DNA from: Triticum aestivum
Taxonomy: Eukaryota; Streptophyta; Magnoliopsida; Poales; Poaceae
Length of the DNA: 64,000 nt
Direction of reading: 5' to 3'
Assembly: GCF_018294505.1 (NCBI RefSeq)
Contig: NC_057802.1
Location: forward strand, 312,594,209 to 312,658,208
Shown here: one piece after another, positions 63,965 to 64,000 of the stretch
Layout: every line of letters starts with the position of its first letter
Position numbering within the stretch: the stretch's first letter is position 1
The notes under the pieces: model-generated
What the model was told of the DNA's origin: nothing
The model's input: the letters and a program-made list of their open reading frames with translations, nothing else
The model's database searches: none
Translations under genes and position numbers: made by a program

Positions 63965-64000
63965 GTAAGAGTGTGCGATAATCTTGAAAATATTGGCATG

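Noticed and set aside
61656..63965. 769-codon open frame on the plus strand opposite the kinase gene
   Set aside because: It is the GC-rich antisense shadow of the kinase gene: no domain, low-complexity Arg/Leu/Val/His composition, and the minus frame has clear kinase motifs.

Overview
The window is plant DNA, almost certainly from a Triticeae grass (wheat, Aegilops or barley group). The evidence is an Angela/WIS/BARE-type copia LTR, a large CACTA element with the 3-bp duplications typical of its class, a Stowaway MITE of the Thalos/Athos type, PIF/Harbinger (Tourist-like) MITEs, and a GC-rich grass-style kinase gene. Two runs of N (13828-14238 and 47676-48049) are assembly gaps. Family names are from memory; no database was searched.

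Layout. Positions 1-974 are the 5' end of a gypsy element on the minus strand. Positions 1064-56390 are one nested stack whose layers are delimited by target-site duplications (TSDs) read directly from the sequence. Layer A is an Angela-like copia element (TSD TTAAC). Its gag gene is broken at 4563 by the 3' remnant of a minus-strand gypsy element, which carries a spliced gene on the plus strand. Its 3' LTR is split at 11864-55564 by layer B, a second copia family (TSD TGTAT). Layer B's left LTR is split by a 22.2-kb CACTA transposon (12888-35084, TSD TCT). Layer B's pol gene is split by layer C (37915-50166, TSD GCATC), a copy of the same family in the opposite orientation. Layer C's LTR is split by a 2.98-kb solo-LTR-like unit, layer D (TSD CCAAT). 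With the inserts removed, B is about 9.24 kb, C about 9.27 kb and A about 8.3 kb, which is a good consistency check.

The CACTA element shows no recognisable transposase but carries cargo: an intact single-exon DEDDy 3'-5' exonuclease gene (21498-22217), a broken coiled-coil gene on the other strand (23472-24195), and a multi-exon gene (30502-33562) whose 66-codon exon occurs in tandem copies. It also holds a long-inverted-repeat element, several MITEs and large subterminal repeat arrays.

Positions 56396-61742 are intergenic DNA with a 1.6-kb PIF/Harbinger-like element (59419-61021, TSD TAA). The only clear host gene is at 61743-63866 on the minus strand: a two-exon protein with a plant-specific N-terminal domain (DUF1221-like) and a protein kinase domain that lacks the catalytic Asp and the DFG Asp, so it is probably a pseudokinase.

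Nearly all retrotransposon coding regions carry stops or frameshifts. The intact open frames are the exonuclease, the kinase and the exons of the two spliced transposon genes.
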